Below are positions 1-11,205 of a DNA stretch of 64,000 nucleotides, in pieces (position 1 is the stretch's first letter; each line of letters opens with the position of its first letter). Origin of the DNA: Cacajao melanocephalus (taxonomy: Eukaryota > Chordata > Mammalia > Primates > Pitheciidae); NCBI GenBank assembly GCA_963573385.1, contig CAUYLG010076912.1:62001-126000 (forward strand), written 5' to 3'. A model generated the notes under the pieces. The model saw nothing but the letters and a program-made list of their open reading frames with translations, did not search any database and was not told the DNA's origin. The position numbers and the translations under genes are program-made.

Positions 1-69
1 AGGCTAGAAATATTCTTACATTAGGGACTATTTGAAGATTTTTCTCACTTTTATTTTATTTTGTATTGA

Positions 70-390
<321 letters not shown>

Positions 391-494
391 CCTAAGCCAA
401 CTTTGTAACAGAGATACTGGTAAGGCATATGAAAAAGACCCTGAAAGCTTTTCTGTTAATTTTGTGACCCTTAGGTACCCCGAGCAACTCTGAC

Positions 495-536
495 GATCTA
501 TCTGTTTTCTTTTCTTTTTCTTTTTTCTTTTGTGAT
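495..536. repeat. Pyrimidine-rich tract
   Basis: A T/C-only stretch of about 30 bases made of irregular TTTTC units lies downstream of the Alu. It is simple sequence and shows no gene signal. Confidence 0.6.
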
Positions 537-688
537 CTGTTTTCTGAAAAGACACTTTCCCTATGAATTCCACAGGATTGTGGTGAGGACCACATATTTT
601 CCTTTGAAAAATATCAAGCGATAAATCTAAGGTGACTTCTTGCCTTTAAAATTAAGGGAAGGCTTACTCAATTACTCAGAATATTAAG

Positions 689-1177
689 TTGTATGCTGCT
701 GAGCAACAATTTATCCCCAAACTGAGCAGCTTATAACAATAAACATTTATTATCTCACAGTTTCTGTGAGTCAGGAATTCAATAGTGACTTAGCTGGTTG
801 GTTATGGTTCAAGTGTTAGCCGGGGTTGTGGCCATCTGCAGGTTTGACTGAGCCTGGAGGATCCACTTCCAAGATGGCTCACTCACGTGGATATTGGCAG
901 GAGGTTTCAGTTTCTTGACACATGGGCCTCTCCATATGGCTTCTGCAGTATGTGTGACATGACAGCTCTCTTTCTCCAAAGTAAGTGATCCAAGAGAAAT
1001 CAAGGCAGAAGACACAGTATGTTTTATGACTCAGCCTTCAAAATTACACATTGTCATTTCCATAATATACTATTGGTTACACAGTTCAGCCCTATTTAGT
1101 ATGGGAGTGGACAACAAAAAGTGTGAATAATAGGAAAAGAGAATCATTGGGGCTAGTCCTGAAAGTTGGTTATCACA
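689..1177 (-). mobile_element. Old MaLR-like solo LTR, antisense (copy 1)
   Basis: On the minus strand an AATAAA-type signal is followed by TGTT-rich sequence and a TTGTTATAAGC-like R region, as in MLT1-type LTRs. The same family recurs at 62911-63411, where the two copies share the TTTATTATYTCACAGTTTCTG block, the AAGATGRC block and the YTATTGG block in the same order. The exact subfamily was not assigned. Confidence 0.7.
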
Positions 1178-1349
1178 AATTTGAACTATGCTGATAAATG
1201 GTGAAGTGAATTAAAAGCAGTTATTAAGTGCATGTTTGGGCTCAGCATATTTTGTTTCCAAATAGGTCCCCATGTCCATGGACACAGGTGCCCATCACAT
1301 GTTTGAGTATTATCTGAGAAGCCCTGAGTGTGGAATCAAAGTTAAATAC

Positions 1350-1545
1350 TAGGTCATTGGAGTCAGGACTGGACGTAAATCTGGTTCATTCACCTACTTG
1401 TTTGAGCCTATATTTCCTCATTTGCAAAGTGGATTAATATACTTACTTCACAGGCTTTTTATAGCCATTAATCAAAAGATCATAGAATAGTGTCTAAGTA
1501 CTCACTCAATGGTAGGTATTTTCATTAGTTATTATTGTTTTTTTT
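1350..1545 (+). mobile_element. MIR SINE, sense
   Basis: It follows the MIR order: a GGAGTCAGACTG-like tRNA-related part, a TTCCTCATTTGCAAAGTGG core, and a YACTCAATGGTAGGTATT 3' part ending in TTATTATT. It is diverged, as expected for a repeat older than the placental radiation. Confidence 0.8.
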
Positions 1546-2109
1546 TTTAAACAATTCAGCTTGAAAGATTAGCCTAAAAGCAGAGAGTTTGCATTCTGGC
1601 ACTCACATAACCAAAAGTCTGCATGTTGCCCAGTTTCAGGTATAATTAATGCTGTGGTTCAGCGACATCATCAAATATCCACTTCTTTCCATTTTTCTTT
1701 TTTGTCATCCTTAGGATTTGGATTCTTCCCTTGGAGTCATAAGATAAATACAGCAACTTGGAGCATCATGTCTTCACGTAACTATATCCAAAGGCTGAAA
1801 GAGTAAGGCCCTTCCTTTTGCCCATTTTAAAGTGAAGAAAATATTTTCATACCTCTAGAAGACTATCCCTCAGATTTAATTGATCTTAATTTTATTGCAC
1901 GTTCATTTCTAAGTCAATCATTAGCAAGGGGTAAGGAATGACCAGTTTCTGGCTTAGATTAATCAAAGCTATTCCTTCAGGCTAGGGAGAGCCTTGGCTT
2001 TCTGGAAGCATGTTTCTGGGTGATGCCTGAAACAAATTAATATGTAAGAATGACAAGAATGGTTGTTGGGTGAGCCACCAGTCTCTATTACAGGGTCTAT
2101 GAGAGATAC
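1546..2109. other. Unique sequence, no feature recognised
   Basis: AT-rich single-copy-looking DNA with a T9 run near 1540. No exon signature was seen on either strand. Confidence 0.5.
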
Positions 2110-2940
2110 AACTGTGAAAAGTTTGCTTTCTGAAAATGTCTTTATTCTATCTGTACACTTTGTGGGTAGTTTAGCTGGATATAGAATTCTAGACTAGAAA
2201 TCATTTTTCCTTATAATTGTAAAGACATTGTTCTATTTCCTTTTCACTTTTGGTGTTATTTTTGAGAAGTTCAATGCCTTTTTGATTCCTGATGTTGGTA
2301 AAAGACCTATTTTTCTTTCTAGAAGTTTTTTGAAGTTTCTATTTATTCACGAGTTTCTGAAATTTTATGATTATGGGCTTTGGTCTAAATATTTTTTCAT
2401 TCTTTGTATTGAGCACCCAATTGGCCCTTCCAGTATGGAAACTCATCCCAATTAGTTCTGGGAAATTTTCTTTTACTGTATTATTAAATAATTTTGCCTC
2501 TCTATTATCTCTGTACTTTCTTCTGGAAATTCAATTTGAATGTTAGGCCTCCTGTATTGATCTCATTTTCTAATCTTTTTCTATTATTTTCCATCTATTT
2601 GTCCTTTTGTTCTTTTTTGAAATATTTCTGTAACTTCATCTGGACTTTAACTTCATCTTTTACTGAATTTATTTCTACCACATTTTTGATTTCCAAAACT
2701 TATTTCTTGTTCTCTTAATGTTTCTTTTTTAGAGCATCCTTTTCTTATTTCATGGATACAATCAATAGTTTTTCTCATCTCCTCAAAGATTTTACTTAGA
2801 GGATTTGTTTGTTTTATGTGTATTTAAAAAAATTTTTCTATTTCCTCTTGGTTACTTATTTTTCCGTTTGGCTTTTGTCTTTTGTTAAAGAATTTCTTTA
2901 AAATATCTGATGATTTTTCTTCACTTTCTCATATTTAAGT
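2110..2940 (-). mobile_element. Old L1 fragment, antisense
   Basis: The plus strand reads as the complement of an L1M-type ORF1 region. It starts with a TTTAGCTGGATATAGAATTC block and continues with T-rich sequence containing GGAAACTCATCC and TTGTTCTCTTAATG blocks. It has no poly(A) end, so it is an internal fragment. The short frames across it are broken and give no intact ORF1 protein. Confidence 0.7.
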
Positions 2941-2984
2941 GAAAAAAGCACTTTTTCCCACCTTACTATCTACCAATAAGGTAA

Positions 2985-3110
2985 GCTGTAAAATTAGAAC
3001 AGGAAGGAATGCCTATCTCCACTTGACAGATGAGGAAACTGAGGCTTATGGTATTATATAACCTATCTAATAAAATGCAGCCAGAGTGTGGTGAATGTGA
3101 CTTCCAAGTA
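2985..3110 (-). mobile_element. MIR SINE core, antisense
   Basis: The block GACAGATGAGGAAACTGAGG at about 3025 is the complement of the MIR core (CCTCAGTTTCCTCATCTGT). The flanks fit a partial MIR. Confidence 0.8.
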
Positions 3111-4559
3111 CAATACTGACTCAGTAGGTGAAACTTATCCTTGGCATTGGTCCTCCTCTCTTTTCTTTTTATCTCTCTCTCTCAATTTGGTTTCAGATGA
3201 AAAATTTACTGACATTTAGAATGAAGCAGGAATTAATGACAAAGGAAGAGCTGGTACCTCCCCCTAATATCACTCTAGTTTTTAGCATTTTAGAGGGGAC
3301 TGTGTTAACTTGAATTAGCTGTGGAATCAACATAGATAACATTTTTTTGATCTGGCATTGTGCTGTGAGGCAACACAGACAATTAATGTTGGTCACTGTC
3401 CCCAGAGGTTTTACATTTTAGAAGAGATGGATTGTTTATCTAAAAAGATAATTGCATCATAATTTACTTGCCCTGCACTCCTTGAGATAACACCTTAAAG
3501 GTGATGACTGCTTGGTATCATAAGACAACTTCACTCTCTAAGAACACTGAGCTTTCAGAGGCAGATGTGGGCTCAGAGAGAGCAACCAGGTCTTCAAGGG
3601 TTGGAAGTGCCCACGGGACTGTGGGAGGGCCTCTGTGGAGTCCAGACAAGGGAAACTGATGAGCAAGTGTGAGGGGTTATAAGAGGTGACTCGGTGCTGT
3701 CCTTGCTTAGGTCCCCAGAAGAATAGGGGTCAATAAACAGGCCCTCCACCTCTGAAAGGCAGCAGTCCTTGGAGCAAGGGTGGGAACCATCAGGAATGAC
3801 ACATGATTCAGACTCAACAGTCACACCAGTGCCTCCTAGTTCTTACTTAGCCTTCTTGGTTCTCAACAGCAAACCAAACTGCAGGGAAAGAGAGCTTTTT
3901 CAAGAGCATTGCTCTTCCGACCTTTTGAGTGTTTTTAGATGAAAATGCTTTCTTTTAATATACTTGAAAAATCTGGAAGGAATAATATAAATCAATGCCT
4001 TAAGCTTTATCAGCTTCAAGTTTAGTCATTTTCCTTGAACTGAATTCACTACAGCGTTTAAAGAACATAAGAAAGCAGAGACGTCAGCCCCAAGAGTCAG
4101 TCTTGGGAGGCTTTGTGATGAACTTGCAGGTCGACTTTTATTCAAAACACACACTAAATCCTATTTCAACTAATCTTTGGCTTTCCAACTTGGCACCTAG
4201 CAGCCGATTGAAAATGTCTCCCGTGTGTTGACCTTCCAGACAGACCCTTGCCCCTGTAAGGAGCCAACCACCATTCTCTGTCTCCACCTTGGTACACACT
4301 CACTGGGGGTCTCCTGGATTCTCTGTGGCCAAGAAGCAAGGATTCCCAAGAAAACGAACTTAAGCCCCCAAAGCCAGGAAGCCCAAGGCAAAGTAGGGCG
4401 CTGCAAGGACACCGAAGGGTCGCCAAGCCCGCAACCCAACGACCCGTGTCAAGCGTGCCTCGCCCGCTGCTGCTCAGATGTTAAATGTGAGGTTTGTGTT
4501 GTTTTAATAAAGCAGGACAGACACATTTCTCACATACCAGAAGGTTTCGCTACACCAGG
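3111..4559. other. Unique sequence upstream of the CpG island
   Basis: No repeat family was recognised. GC content rises from about 3550 towards the island. Short overlapping open frames between 4166 and 4749 occur on both strands and look like by-products of base composition. Confidence 0.5.
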
Positions 4560-5830
4560 CCTGTTCCCTCGGGAAGCAGCTAAAGTTGAAGCCAAGGGCG
4601 GAACCGCACCGGCCGCGACTCCCGGTCTCCCAGGCCGCGCCCGGCCTTTGCTGCGGCCAGAGACGCGGGCAGCCTCCGCAGTCGTGCGGGAGCCTCCGGA
4701 GCGGCCCCGAGCTCATTTTCCACTCGGCTGCTTCCTGGCCGAGCTGTAAACCCAACCTGACGTGGGCTCATTAATTTGGCAGCGACTGGAAGGCTGGGCC
4801 ATGGCAGCGCACCCGGGAGGCCTTTATGCGCCCGGGGTCAGGTCAGAGGGCAAACGAAACACGGCTGAACCCTGCACGCGGCTCCCAGGCGCGGACAGCG
4901 CGGCCCGAGCCGCTTCCTCCGGCCGGACGGCCCCGGGACCCAGCCTCCCTCCCCGCGGCCCCGCCAGCGCGGCTTCCGGCGTCCGGGAACGCGGTGACCC
5001 GGACCCTTCGCAGCCACCAACCGGAGCTCTGCAGCGGGCTTGTTCAGCCCAGGACTTTCTCCTCTGCCCGCGCCCTGGCACGAGCAGGGACAATTTCAGG
5101 CGGGCTGGTCCGATGACCTCCGAGGCCTCCTGCACTCGAGATTCAGTCGCTGGGGTTGAGCCCTGCACTGCCCTGCCCTGCTCATGCCTCTCCGCAGGCT
5201 CAGGGTCCCGCACCAGCCGGGTGCCTCCTGGCTGGCCCCGAGCTCAGTGCTTGTCTCGGGCTCGGAGAGAGGCCCAGGTGCAGCGTGCGGCGTGCGGCCT
5301 CCCGGCCCGAATGCGCTCCGCGCCAGGTCCGGGCCCGGCAACCCTGTGGCCTAGAGCTTGGCCGCACGGGATTTTCCCTGAGGATTTCGGATGCGCAGCT
5401 GGGACGCAGGCGCCCGCGCCATCCTCGCAGCCGGGCTTGCGCAATTTTTGCTGGTGGCGCGGGCCTGACCTTCTCAGCCCGGATGGATGTCGTCTGTCTT
5501 ATTCCACCGTGCGGCCCGAGGCGGGTGTGCGGGAGGAGGGACGCGCACCTCGGTGCGGGGACTGAAGGTCGAGGCGCCATGGGAGCGCAGGGGCTGCTTC
5601 CGCACCGTCGGGTGGCGGGCCGAGCCCCAGCGCCCTCCTACACTGTCCTTGCGCTGGAGAGAGCGCCCGATGGATTTTTTTAATCTTGCAGTTTTCTCAG
5701 CCGATTCAGACTTCGAAGCACCAGTGCCCTGGTCCCCAGCCCTACGGTTCTGTCTTTCACAAACGCCTGAACCCCGGCGGCTGGAGGCGAGGTGGGGGCG
5801 GGAGGTTGTTCTGCTTTTTGCAAGTGGCCC
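4560..5830. promoter_or_regulatory. CpG island, candidate promoter
   Basis: CpG is dense and not depleted over about 1.25 kb. For example there are eight CpG in 4621-4680 and nine in 4921-4980, while the rest of the window is strongly CpG-poor. Visible promoter-type sites include a GC box (GGGGGCGGGAGG, about 5794), a GGGCGG near 4597 and a CRE half-site (TGACGT, about 4758). Just outside, an E-box CACGTG lies at about 5951. No convincing TATA box was seen. Islands of this size in primates usually mark transcription starts or developmental regulatory elements, but direction and target are not visible. Open frames of up to 267 codons cross it in several frames on both strands. These follow from stop-poor GC-rich DNA, and I do not call them genes. 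Confidence 0.85.
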
Positions 5831-7254
5831 GGCGCAGATTAATTTTAGCAAGTTTCGCAAAAACAGAGCGGCCTCCTTCTGTGCCTTTAGGTGACTTTTG
5901 TGACATTTAGCAGCAAAGAAAACTATTTCCTCTGCCATTCAGAGCTAACCACGTGTAATTGGCCCAGAAGTCTGTTGTATTTTGGGGAACTGTTTGTGAT
6001 ATCCCATCTGTTTTCATCTCGCGCTTCAAACGAGTCTGTCTTTATTCTTCCGTCGGGGAAATTGGTTTACATGCGCAGTAATTTCGGTGCGACACCGAAG
6101 TAGTCTCTTGAACTAATGCTACGGGTCCGACAGGCTTTGTAACTGCTAACAACCCTCCATTACATCTGTCAGGAGACTTTTACACAGCCTCAAGGTCGGT
6201 CCCAGGTTTACTATAACTATTTGTAAGCCAACTGGTCTCCCGTGATGACCGGAGACTTGGACGCCCGTGTCCAAGGAGGGGGTCGAGAAGTCCGGGAGCA
6301 TTCGGGTCACAAAGGGCAAAGCCTCGACGGGTCCTGCCATCCGTGGGACACGTTAGCCTGACACTAAGCAGTCCCTAGCAGTTTCCTTCCCCAGCCGCGC
6401 AGACCTGTTGTTTTTGTCTTTTTTCTCCTCACTGTGATCTTGAGCGGTGGGCCTGGCTTCCCAAGTGACAGAAAAGGAGGTGGTCACAAGCCCAGGACCG
6501 ATGAGTGTTTTGCAGATTGAAGATGGACCCAGGGACTTGGGGGGTGGAGGAGGTGAGGGTGGAGAGAGTGGCGCGGAGGCCACTCGGCCGCTGGGAGGTA
6601 CGCAGGGGGACGCAGGGGGACTCCCCTGAAGGTCAAGTCCACTCGGGGGCTAGGGGCGCAGAAAGGTCAGTGGAGGGAAGAGCTGGCAGGACAGAGTCCT
6701 GGTGGGTGTTGGTGTCGTTTTGTCCCTCTGTGGGTGATGGGCAAGGCCCACTCGGGATGCGGGGGAGCCCAGGACCGCAAGGTGGCTGCTTGGGAGGCTG
6801 CGAGCGCCCAGGGCGGTCCACCGGCTGTGTAATCGGAGAAATTGCTCCAAAATTGCGTAGGCTGCCCTGGCTGAGAGGCCTGTAATCAACCCCTGGCATG
6901 TGTGCAAATGCTGATTTTGCGGGTGTTACCTCATCCACGCCGGTGGTGAAAAGCCTTGGTGAAAGCCTCGGGCTGGTGGCAGGCTCGCGTCTCACAACCT
7001 GACTTCTCCCGGCCTGGCCTAGCGGGTGGGGGTGTAGACCTTGCCCCGCGGTGGGTTGGGGTGAAGTGTGGGAGTGTGCATCTGATGTGTGTAGGGGGGT
7101 GCTTCTTTGGCCCAAGATTAGGGAGGCTGGGAGAAAGTGAAAATGAAATTGTTGACTGTTGCCTTAATGCAGGTTCATTGTCCCCGTGTCCTAGCAGAAA
7201 TGAACCACCTTCTCTGCCTCCCATGAGTCCCTTAGTCTTTCTGTCTCTTTTCAG
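5831..7254. other. CpG island shore, moderately GC-rich, unique
   Basis: CpG falls off but persists in patches at 6060-6110, 6240-6330 and 6570-6620. A GCGCAGTAATTTCGG stretch lies near 6073. At about 6600-6622 the 10-bp unit ACGCAGGGGG is tandemly doubled. The DNA is purine-rich around 6540-6570. No repeat family is present. An unspliced first exon or first intron of a transcript from the island could lie here. Confidence 0.5.
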
Positions 7255-7498
7255 AGGAGGAAAAGTTGGTAGAGCAGAAAACCAGAATGATTTACCACAC
7301 AGCACAAAAGGTGATGGAGGCTATCTTGATGAAGATGCAGAGGGAGCAATCTTCAATTGCTTATACCTTTATTCTGAAAATAGCAAAAAAAAAAAAAAAA
7401 AAAAAAAATCAGCAGAAGGCCATAAAATCAGCAGAGAACTTCTCTACAGAGGAAGCACCACATTTTAGTCTCAGCAGTGAGAAAAGTGACCTTTGCTA
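7255..7498 (+). other. Candidate exon with splice acceptor (weak)
   Basis: A pyrimidine tract ending in TTTTCAG (7230-7254) has the form of a 3' splice site. It is followed by purine-rich sequence that stays open for about 80 codons, through a 24-A run at 7385-7408, to a stop near 7497. The predicted peptide is lysine- and glutamate-rich, matches no family I recognise and becomes polylysine across the A run. I saw no matching 5' splice donor. It could be an exon of a noncoding RNA started at the CpG island, a remnant of a retroposed transcript, or chance. Confidence 0.2.
7385..7408. repeat. A24 homopolymer
   Basis: An uninterrupted run of 24 A is not attached to an Alu or an L1 3' end. ATCAGCAGARR is repeated just after it (about 7408 and 7427). 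Confidence 0.95.
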
Positions 7499-10164
7499 AC
7501 TCCATTAGGGTGGAGGCCTGCTCCTCAGTTTGTGCAGGAAAACAGAGATCTAACTAGAACCTGCGTCCCTGCAGATAAAGTGTCCATCTTTCCAAAGGCA
7601 GAAGAAAATGGGCTCCTCACGCTGGCCAGCCCTGAATTCTCTACCACCCTCCATCCCTGACTTCATTTGATTTAAATAGATACTGACAGTGAGTAATTTG
7701 AAAAATCAAAATATTCAGGGGGAAAAAAGTGAAAACTTCAACTTACCCCACATCTCAAAATTCAGAAAGCAAAATAATTCATTAACTCATGACTTTCCCT
7801 GCCTTCCCCACAAAGAAATAAGAACATAGGTGTACATAACTACTTGACTATAGACCTGGATTATAAGAGGCAATCTCTTTGTTCAGGTCTTTGAGCATTT
7901 CAATTTGTGACGTTTTCAGTACTGCCTCCTGAAACCAAATCCCCAGAGGATTTGAAAGGTCCCTGGCTGCAGAAGCTCGTTTCAATCCATTAGTGGGGAT
8001 GAGCTAGAAGGTTTGTCCCAGAAAACAATGATTTTAAGGTTAAGATTCTCCTCTTTTACTCATTGTCAGCATAGACCCAAAGCTCCAGGAAAGATAACAA
8101 GATTATCTCAGAGTGCAAGGTTTCCGTATCTGGGCCAATCATAAAAACAAGGTTTTAGTCTAACAGGGTTTCTTAGCAGAAGCTGACCTTGCTAATTGTC
8201 ATTGCGGCTGTTTGTTTTCTTTTGTCCTTTGTACCCATCTTTTACAGCTGATCACAACTCACACCAATGAGACTCCTCACACGATTTGTTTTTGAGAGAC
8301 TACTGTTTGCTTAGCATTGTACTAGCAATAATGAAGGGCATGAATATGTATTTCCTGCTCTTCAGGAGCCTCTAGTTCACTTGGGGAGAAAAGACTGAGA
8401 AGACAGAATAGCAGGAAGGCCCGTATAGTATTGCTGAGAGGATGCAGTGAGGAAGCCGCCAGCTTCTTGGCAGTATGGTTAGAGCATGGGGAAAGGCACA
8501 GGTCACAGGAATCTTTTCTGGGTCACCCAAGCAAGTGGTCTTCAGGCCAAGAGGGAGAGAATACCAGATGAGGAGCTGGGAAGCCAGCAGCCAGATGGGG
8601 CCAGCCTCAGCTTTGTGCTTCTTTCCCGCCCTCTCTGCTCTGTTGGTAGATAGCAGAAAATAACTGAGGGGCAGAGCTGGAACTCATGGTCTGTGTTTGT
8701 GCTGAATATATTGTCTGGATCATTCTGTACCTGTGGGGAGGTGAGAGAGCTCCATTTTCTGGCTACTAACCCCGGGCTACTAGCTTTGCTATTTGCATCA
8801 ACATGATGACTTAGTGTATCCTCAAGAAAATAAACTAGCTGGATTATGAGCTAAAGAATCGTGTGGTTTTTTTTCCCCCGCTAGGACCTTAACAGCTGTT
8901 TTAGGACAAACACTGCCCAGCAAGACCGCCACCATCACAGGATGAATATAAAGGACTTCACTGCCTGGGAGTGATTTAAGGAAAGTACTTGAAATGTTGT
9001 CTGTGATTAGGAAGAATAACCACAGTGCAACACCAGCAGCGTTACTAATCGTTTTTTAGGCCATTTTTACCTGGTTGGTGTTTGGAAGCAAATACTTATT
9101 TCTGTTTGAGAAAATGTTTGATCCAGAAGTTCCAATTTCTGGTGGTTATTAGCAAGTTCTAGCCTTGACCTCTTACTCTGGAGAGGGCTTCAGATATGGA
9201 TAAAGATCATGGATATCAAATTAGAAAAAAACAAAAGGAACCACTGAATTTTTTAAAGGCAAGTTAAAAATAAATTATTAGGCATGTTTTGATTCCAGCA
9301 AATTAATGCTTGTACGTACATATGATATAATATTATAGTTATTTTGAATTCATAGAAGCGTATTTTTTTCTGTCTATATTTATTTCTCCTGAGCAGATAA
9401 AATGTAAAATCAGAGTCAGAATTTCTCATTTATCATATTATTCATATAGAATTATCTTTTCCTTTAAAATGTATAAAATTTTTATTCTATGGAATTCTTT
9501 TTAGGCATGAAACTCATTTTAAATTCTAAAGAAGCCCTTCTAATTTGTCTCTTTAGCTGAGTTAGTTTTCCCCATTTTACTAACTGCTTTTATATATTTA
9601 TTTATATTTGGGATTTATGAAAATGTCCCCATCATTTTAATAGTCAGCCCTGGGTACATGGGCAATGTTTTAGAAAACTTTAAAAAATATGGTAATACCA
9701 CTATAGCAAAACACCATTATAGCAACGAAAAACACAAACGCATTGAACACTAGCCCAGAAAAACATTCCCACAACTATCTGGGGAAAATAAACCAAAAAG
9801 AGCTATCTTTCATTATGCCTGAAAGGTCAGCTAACTAGGCAGGGCTCTCAGGAGAAGAGGAATTGATATTTTACAGACGAGCGTTCCTTATGGAAAACCT
9901 CTGATTCCAGCTCCCCAGAAATGGACTACGGGGTGGAGTATGGAGACTGCTCTCATTTGGAAAGAGAAGTCGAAGGAATAAAGCAATGTGGAACCTGTTC
10001 CACCTAAAATGGAAACCCTGGGGCTTCTGGGGTGAACTGACATTATATATCCACTTGAGGTAATAACCCCTCTTGTTCCATAAGCTGAGGGCAGAGATTT
10101 TTTTTTTAGTTGTTATTTGTAAAGGGCTGTAGGAAAAATTGGTATTTTGCATTGCAATATCGCT
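7499..10164. other. Unique sequence, AT-rich towards the right
   Basis: No exon signature was seen. AT content is high at 9230-9700, with several TATTTAT motifs. At 8290-8400 a diverged stretch resembles an old repeat also seen near 14505, 29048, 33190 and 48585. Confidence 0.45.
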
Positions 10165-10400
10165 AGATAGACGTGGATTTTGAGTCCCACTGGTGCTTTT
10201 TCCTAGATGCACAAGTCAGTTAGGATTTTTTTCTTGGGCAAGTCAATTAGCTTTTCTTGAATCTTAAGTATTTTTCCCACCAAAATCAGAGACATCAATG
10301 ACTGCTTCACTGAGTTGTTATGAGAACTAAATAAAATGACACTTGTAAAAGCATTGACTTTGTATCTTGGAAGTGGTCTATAAATGACTGTACTGCTATC
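10165..10400 (+). mobile_element. MIR SINE, sense, diverged
   Basis: The MIR order can be followed: GGGCAAGTCAATTAGCTTTTC, then a GAGTTGTTATGAGAACTAAA block, then AAAAGCATTG and a TATAAATGACTGTACT 3' part. Confidence 0.7.
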
Positions 10401-10744
10401 TGGAGTTTTTCTTGAGTCTGAATCTCAGAAAGAATTGCTTGGGCTCTCTCCTTGTGTCTTCTAGGGTGCACACAGCCTTCACCAACTGTGAGTTGCAGCC
10501 AAGTGCACACCTGAGTAACCCTGATAAGTAAAGGGTAGCCTGGTTCAAGGTGGTGTTGGGGGGTAGGGCATGTTGCATCCCATTTGATAGCACAGGGGGC
10601 ATGCAGATTAAAAACTTGTCACTTGGGAATGCAACAGGGCTTCTGGCAGAGCCGGGACTTAAAGAAAGTATAATGGGGAGACAGAAAGGGTAGCGGAGAC
10701 ATGGGTATGTACAGGTGGCTTCTTCCAGACATGTCAAGAGGCAG

Positions 10745-10945
10745 TATGGAGTGATGTTCATCAGTTGAGGCTCTGAGGCCTGCCTGCCTGGGCTCTTCTT
10801 ACCAACAACGCTTACTTACCTCTTAGTGTTCAGGGCCCACACCTGCAGGGCAGGGAGGGTAATAGTACCTGCCACATAGCATTGTAGCAAGGAGCTACAA
10901 TCTATGCAAAACACGTAGAGCAGTGCTGGACGTGCTGGGTCATTT
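10745..10945 (+). mobile_element. MIR SINE, sense, first of a tandem pair
   Basis: It contains a GCCTGCCTGGGCTCTTCTTACC left part and a GGTAATAGTACCTGCCACAT block, ending in AGAGCAGTGCTGG. It directly precedes another MIR in the same direction. Confidence 0.75.
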
Positions 10946-10949
10946 AGAA

Positions 10950-11205
10950 AGGCAGTAGAGAACCGTGCGATGGTGCCTGGCTCCAAGTGAGCTACCTGAC
11001 TCTGCCTTTGTCATTTACCAATGGTATGATGTTGGGAAGTTCCCACACTTCTGTGCCTCAGTTTCTTCATCTGTAAAATGGGGACAATAATAATACTACT
11101 TCCTAGGGTGGTGGTTGTTATGATTAAATGAGGTAACAAATGTGAAGGGCTTGGAACAGTGGCATGTAACACAGATCTGCTGTTACCATCGTTGTTTTAT
11201 TATTG
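10950..11205 (+). mobile_element. MIR SINE, sense, nearly complete
   Basis: One of the best preserved MIRs here. GTGCCTCAGTTTCTTCATCT and GTAAAATGGGGACAATAATA form the core, followed by ATTAAATGAGGTAAC and GGGCTTGGAACAGTGG. Confidence 0.92.

Noticed and set aside
4762..5565. 267-codon open frame on the plus strand in the CpG island, and similar frames on the minus strand
   Set aside because: Several long frames overlap in different phases on both strands, as expected where stop codons are rare in GC-rich DNA. No domain, signal or splice context singles one out.
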